Assembly: GCA_913055685.1 (NCBI GenBank)
Contig: CAJXKC010000001.1
Coordinates: 372,001 to 436,000, forward strand
DNA length: 64,000 nucleotides
Direction of reading: 5' to 3'
Source of the DNA: an uncultured Flavobacteriales bacterium
Lineage (GTDB): Bacteria; Bacteroidota; Bacteroidia; Flavobacteriales; Schleiferiaceae
Part shown: piece by piece, positions 61,189 through 64,000 of the stretch
Layout: each line of letters opens with the position of its first letter
How positions within the stretch are numbered: the first letter of the stretch is position 1
Position numbers and translations under genes: made by a program
The notes under the pieces: generated by a model
The model's database searches: none
Told to the model about the DNA's origin: nothing
What the model saw: the letters and a program-made list of their open reading frames with translations, nothing else

Positions 61189-61986
61189 TTAAAGGCTTGG
61201 TGCATTTTTTAAATAATCCGCCAACAAGGTACTAAGCTTTTGATCACCCTCCGCTTGGAGTGCACTTTGTTTATGGTGTCGAATTACAGAAATGGCTAGT
61301 ACTTCTATTTGCATATGGGCGGCAGCAATTGCCTCCATGCTAGTGCTCATCCCATATACATCAGCTCCAGCTATTCGATAGAAATTTCGCTCCGCCGGAC
61401 TCGGACAACTTGGTCCCGCGTGGGCGAGGTAGACTAATTCCGGTAAAACATTAAGTCCCTTATCCTTAATTAAGTTTTGAGTAAACCTACGTAGGCGTGG
61501 ACTGTATAAATCCTCCAGGTCGGGAAATCGGGGCCCCAAGTTTTCGAAGTTATAGCCCCGCAAAGGATTATCAGGAATTAAGTTTATATGGTCCTTTATT
61601 AAGCCCAGCGAACCCTCTGCCAATTCGGGCCTCAAGCTCATCGCCGAATTACTAATTATTAATTCCTTTAAGCCTAAAAGCTTTAATACCCTTAGTGGGT
61701 GTATAATTTCGGAAGCTTGATAACCTTCATAATGGTGGTAGCGACCTTTCATCGCTAATATAGACTGGGCATTCAATTTGGCCTTTATTAGGAAGCCTGG
61801 CTCATCCATGGTGGCAGAAGGGAAGTGGGGAATTTCGCTATAGGAGATTTTCTGTACCTGTTCTAAATGGGCAATAAAATTGTGAAAGCCGGTTCCAAGA
61901 ATTACCAAGCGAGGAGCCGAATTAATTCCTTTCCGCTGCAAGAAGGCAGCGGTTTCTTCGATTTGATGTAGATCAATCTGTACCAC
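61189..61986 (-). CDS. purine nucleoside phosphorylase-like protein with altered base-binding site
   Basis: A 265-residue protein of the trimeric PNP family. Phosphate-site blocks are kept in part: LGTGFHNF (residues 30-37, usual GSGLGG), GRYHHYEGY (81-89). The purine site is changed: SNSAMSLRPEL (112-122) stands for SNAAGGLNP; GPSCPSPAE (191-199) has Pro195 where the base-binding Glu of GPSFETPAE should be; SVIRHHK (233-239) has His237 where the Asn of the ITNK block should be. YGMSTSMEAIAAAH is kept. So it is either a phosphorylase with another base, or no longer a phosphorylase. GTG start. Confidence 0.78.
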   Translation of the reverse strand: MVQIDLHQIEETAAFLQRKGINSAPRLVILGTGFHNFIAHLEQVQKISYSEIPHFPSATMDEPGFLIKAKLNAQSILAMKGRYHHYEGYQASEIIHPLRVLKLLGLKELIISNSAMSLRPELAEGSLGLIKDHINLIPDNPLRGYNFENLGPRFPDLEDLYSPRLRRFTQNLIKDKGLNVLPELVYLAHAGPSCPSPAERNFYRIAGADVYGMSTSMEAIAAAHMQIEVLAISVIRHHKQSALQAEGDQKLSTLLADYLKNAPSL

Positions 61987-62038
61987 CTATCAAAGGTGGC
62001 ACAATTTTGAATCAAAAATTATGATTTAAATCACCAGC

Positions 62039-62410
62039 TTACTTAACTCTTTGAGCCAAGATGTCATTCAAGCGATTGATGTCGATCGGCTTGGTGATGT
62101 AATCGACCATACCTGCTTCCAGAAAGCGTTCGCGGTCGCCGTCCATCGAATGAGCAGTAAGAGCAATAATAGGTGGAGCCTGATCTCCCATATCCGCTAC
62201 AATGGATTTAGTTGCCGATATGCCATCCATAATTGGCATCTCGATATCCATGAATACCAAATCGTACTTAGTTGCCTTCACCGCTGCCACTGCTTCTTCT
62301 CCATTAGAGGCAAAGTCTAAAGTGAGGTTATTTCTCTTAAAAAGAAGGTCAGCTAATTTGCGGTTGATCTCATTATCCTCCGCCATTAACAATTTCGGTT
62401 GACTGCTCAT
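62039..62410 (-). CDS. single-domain response regulator
   Basis: A 123-residue receiver domain only: acidic pair Glu11-Asp12, phosphoacceptor Asp55 in LVFMDIEMPIMDG, Thr85 in IALTAHSMDGD and Lys107 in YITKPID. No output domain, so it signals by protein contact, as CheY-like or Spo0F-like proteins do. The IALTAH form is common in receivers at the end of hybrid histidine kinases, so it may have split from one. It stands alone. Confidence 0.92.
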   Translation of the reverse strand: MSSQPKLLMAEDNEINRKLADLLFKRNNLTLDFASNGEEAVAAVKATKYDLVFMDIEMPIMDGISATKSIVADMGDQAPPIIALTAHSMDGDRERFLEAGMVDYITKPIDINRLNDILAQRVK

Positions 62411-62461
62411 ACTTCAAATTGGAGCTCAAATCTACTACAATTGCTAAAATTGCGGAGGTTT

Positions 62462-63571
62462 TCAAATCAAAAGTCGATATCGACTACCAGACAAAGGCTT
62501 AACTAGGCCTTCCAACTCTAGGGCCACTAAACGGCTTAAAACTTCTGAGGGCCCTAATTTACTTGCATGGCAGAGCCAGTCGAAATCTTTAACGGTATTG
62601 TTTTGCCCTAGTAAATCTACCAGATCCTGATCTTGCGCCGACAGTTGCATCTGCCTTGTTGCCGCTTTGGGTCCCTTCCCCTGCTCCCAACGAAGCACAT
62701 ATTCCAAATCCTTAACCGACTCGAGCAGGTTAGCTCGGTGACTTTTAATAAGCAAATTACAACCAGCCTTACTTTCCTGACCCGGCATGCCAGGAACAGC
62801 AAAAACATCTCGATTGTAATCATTCGCATATTGGGCCGTAATGAGGGCCCCGCCCTTGCGCGCTGCCTCCACCACCAGTACTGCATCACTCAAGCCCGCA
62901 ATTATTCGGTTGCGCTTCGGGAAATTTTCCCGCTCAGGCTCAGTCCCACTGAGAAACTCACTAACTATCGCGCCCCCTGCTTCTACCACATCTTGAGCCA
63001 GCTTTTTGTGCAGGAAAGGATATACTCGATCCAATCCATGCGCAACCACCGCTACATTATTTATCCCATTTTTTAAAGAGGAGCGATGCACAGTTCCGTC
63101 TACGCCATAAGCCAGACCGCTTATTGTTAAGACTCCATAAGAAGTAAGATCCCCACAAAAAGACTCGATAAATGCCCTTCCCTCATCCGTCATTTTGCGG
63201 GAACCCACTATCGCCAAAGCGCGACTGACATTTAAATCGGCCTCTCCTTTTTGAAAAATTACAATAGGCGCATCATTGGCATTGCGCAGTCTGCGCGGAT
63301 AAGCGGGGTCTTTTATATAATGTGCTATCCAGGCCCGCTTTTCCAAAACTTTAAGTTCTGCCTCGGCTCGATGTAGGGAAAACGAACTATTTATGGCCTT
63401 TATCCTTTCTCTTCCTAAACCTTCGATGGCCAGTAAGGCCTCCTTCTTTTCCCTAAAAACTGCGCTGGGTGAGCCACATTGCTGAATTAACTTTCGCGCT
63501 AAAATGGGCCCGATACCATCGATCTGACTTAAAGCAATTGCGTGTAATAGAGTTTCTTGACTTGTTTCCAT
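62462..63571 (-). CDS. dprA: DNA processing protein DprA (DNA uptake)
   Basis: DprA loads RecA on incoming single-stranded DNA. The 369-residue protein has an N-terminal helix-hairpin-helix region (IDGIGPILARKLIQQCG), the Rossmann-fold DprA domain with LAIVGSRKMTDEG, SGLAYGVDGTVH and PKRNRIIAGLSDAVLVVEA, and a C-terminal winged-helix region (residues 305-369). All standard. comF, the other uptake gene, lies at 12.7 kb on the same strand. Confidence 0.95.
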   Translation of the reverse strand: METSQETLLHAIALSQIDGIGPILARKLIQQCGSPSAVFREKKEALLAIEGLGRERIKAINSSFSLHRAEAELKVLEKRAWIAHYIKDPAYPRRLRNANDAPIVIFQKGEADLNVSRALAIVGSRKMTDEGRAFIESFCGDLTSYGVLTISGLAYGVDGTVHRSSLKNGINNVAVVAHGLDRVYPFLHKKLAQDVVEAGGAIVSEFLSGTEPERENFPKRNRIIAGLSDAVLVVEAARKGGALITAQYANDYNRDVFAVPGMPGQESKAGCNLLIKSHRANLLESVKDLEYVLRWEQGKGPKAATRQMQLSAQDQDLVDLLGQNNTVKDFDWLCHASKLGPSEVLSRLVALELEGLVKPLSGSRYRLLI

Positions 63572-63657
63572 GCTAATTAATCGAGCCGAAAATAGCTTCC
63601 CTAGCGGCTTTAAAAGGAATTTTAGTATTTTCGTAATTGCTTAAAAAGCGTATAGTC

Positions 63658-64000
63658 TTGCAACACACCTTAGATCATTACATAGGAAATCTGCTTTACG
63701 CACACGAATGTGTGGTGGTACCGGGCTTTGGAGCCTTCCTTACCCGTAACTATTCCGCCGAGATAAATGCGGCTACGCATATGTTACGCCCTCCATCTAA
63801 AAGAGTGGTGTTCAATGCGCGTATTCAAGATAATGATGGTCTTCTTGCGCAGCATATTGCTAAAGTTGAAGGGAAGAGCTACCGCGCCGCTAATGAAGGA
63901 ATTGAAATCGCCGCTAGAGGCTGGAAAAAATCCTTGAGAGCCGGCAGAAAAGTGAACCTTTCTGGCATCGGTCGCTTGTATATCGATGACAAAGGCAAGC
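63658..64000 (+). CDS. HU-family DNA-binding domain protein (CCDC81/SPOR type), 3' end outside window
   Basis: The frame runs off the right edge. TTG 63658 gives MQHTLDHYIGNLLYAHECVV, then VPGFGAFLTRNYSAEINAATHML, which is the HU-like domain of Bacteroidota proteins that often continue with a second HU repeat and a C-terminal SPOR domain. The second HU-like segment is starting at the edge (GRKVNLSGIGRLYID). A partial -7 box TATTTTCG lies at 63626-63633. The SPOR domain, if present, would be outside, so peptidoglycan binding is not shown. Confidence 0.75.
   Translation, partial: MQHTLDHYIGNLLYAHECVVVPGFGAFLTRNYSAEINAATHMLRPPSKRVVFNARIQDNDGLLAQHIAKVEGKSYRAANEGIEIAARGWKKSLRAGRKVNLSGIGRLYIDDKGK

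Noticed and set aside
1-64000. CRISPR arrays, insertion sequences, prophage, integrase or attachment sites, tRNA and rRNA genes
   Set aside because: Looked for repeated spacers, transposase motifs, and conserved RNA gene strings; none seen.

Overview
The window looks like a chromosomal segment of a free-living member of the Bacteroidota, most likely order Flavobacteriales. The indications are a cbb3 oxidase operon with fused-type CcoO end and single-haem CcoP, a type IX secretion C-terminal sorting domain, a TonB-dependent receptor next to a GLPGLI protein, lipoproteins with acidic residues after the lipid cysteine, and promoters of the Bacteroidota type (TTTG, about 19 bp, TAnnTTTG). I cannot name the genus. 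Coding density is high, non-ATG starts (TTG, GTG) are common, and I see no tRNA, rRNA, insertion sequence, prophage or CRISPR array.

Layout. 0-4.4 kb (+): end of a cbb3 cytochrome oxidase operon (ccoO end, ccoQ, ccoP, ccoG, ccoH, a SafE-like membrane protein). 4.4-6.3 kb: two haem synthesis genes (hemN, hemJ) face away from a shared promoter region. 6.35-6.87 kb: a gene-free block holding three tandem copies of a small transcription unit with a conserved head and its own terminator. 6.87-16.8 kb (-): cyclase family protein, hemW, sensor histidine kinase, OmpA-like lipoprotein, Ig-like lipoprotein, comF and a very large predicted outer-membrane protein. 16.9-22 kb: xthA and an omega-amidase converge, then a gene-free stretch with two more candidate small RNAs, then the ravA-viaA pair. 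22-31 kb (+): LOG-type hydrolase, methyltransferase, YjdM, secreted proteins, a regulator, a cysteine-rich lipoprotein, a reductase-fold protein, TRIC channel and DUF1853. 31-38 kb: metallo-hydrolase, gamma-glutamyltransferase and two tandem PPK2 kinases (+), converging on prs-rplY-pth (-). 38-47 kb (+): ACMSD-type decarboxylase, PurF-like protein, ATP-dependent DNA ligase, small lipoproteins, EamA transporter and yicC-gmk-nadD. 47-50 kb (-): DinB protein, menB, ssb, bile-acid-type symporter. 50-57.6 kb: glycosyltransferase-like protein, a T9SS cargo, a decayed kinase fragment, an AddB-like nuclease and a PLP dehydratase. 57.6-63.6 kb (-): TonB receptor, GLPGLI protein, an altered purine nucleoside phosphorylase, a response regulator and dprA. 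The right edge cuts a HU-domain protein.

Most of this is ordinary housekeeping and envelope content. Aerobic respiration and haem supply form one clear theme at the left end (cbb3 oxidase, HemN, HemW, HemJ). Nucleotide chemistry recurs (prs, PurF-like, gmk, nadD, PPK2 pair, PNP). The least explained and most interesting content is RNA: three tandem approximately 60-nt units at 6.45-6.86 kb whose terminator stems covary, and two further structured units at 18.56-18.80 kb, one with a textbook promoter. One of these shares a 3' trailer with the tandem array 12 kb away.
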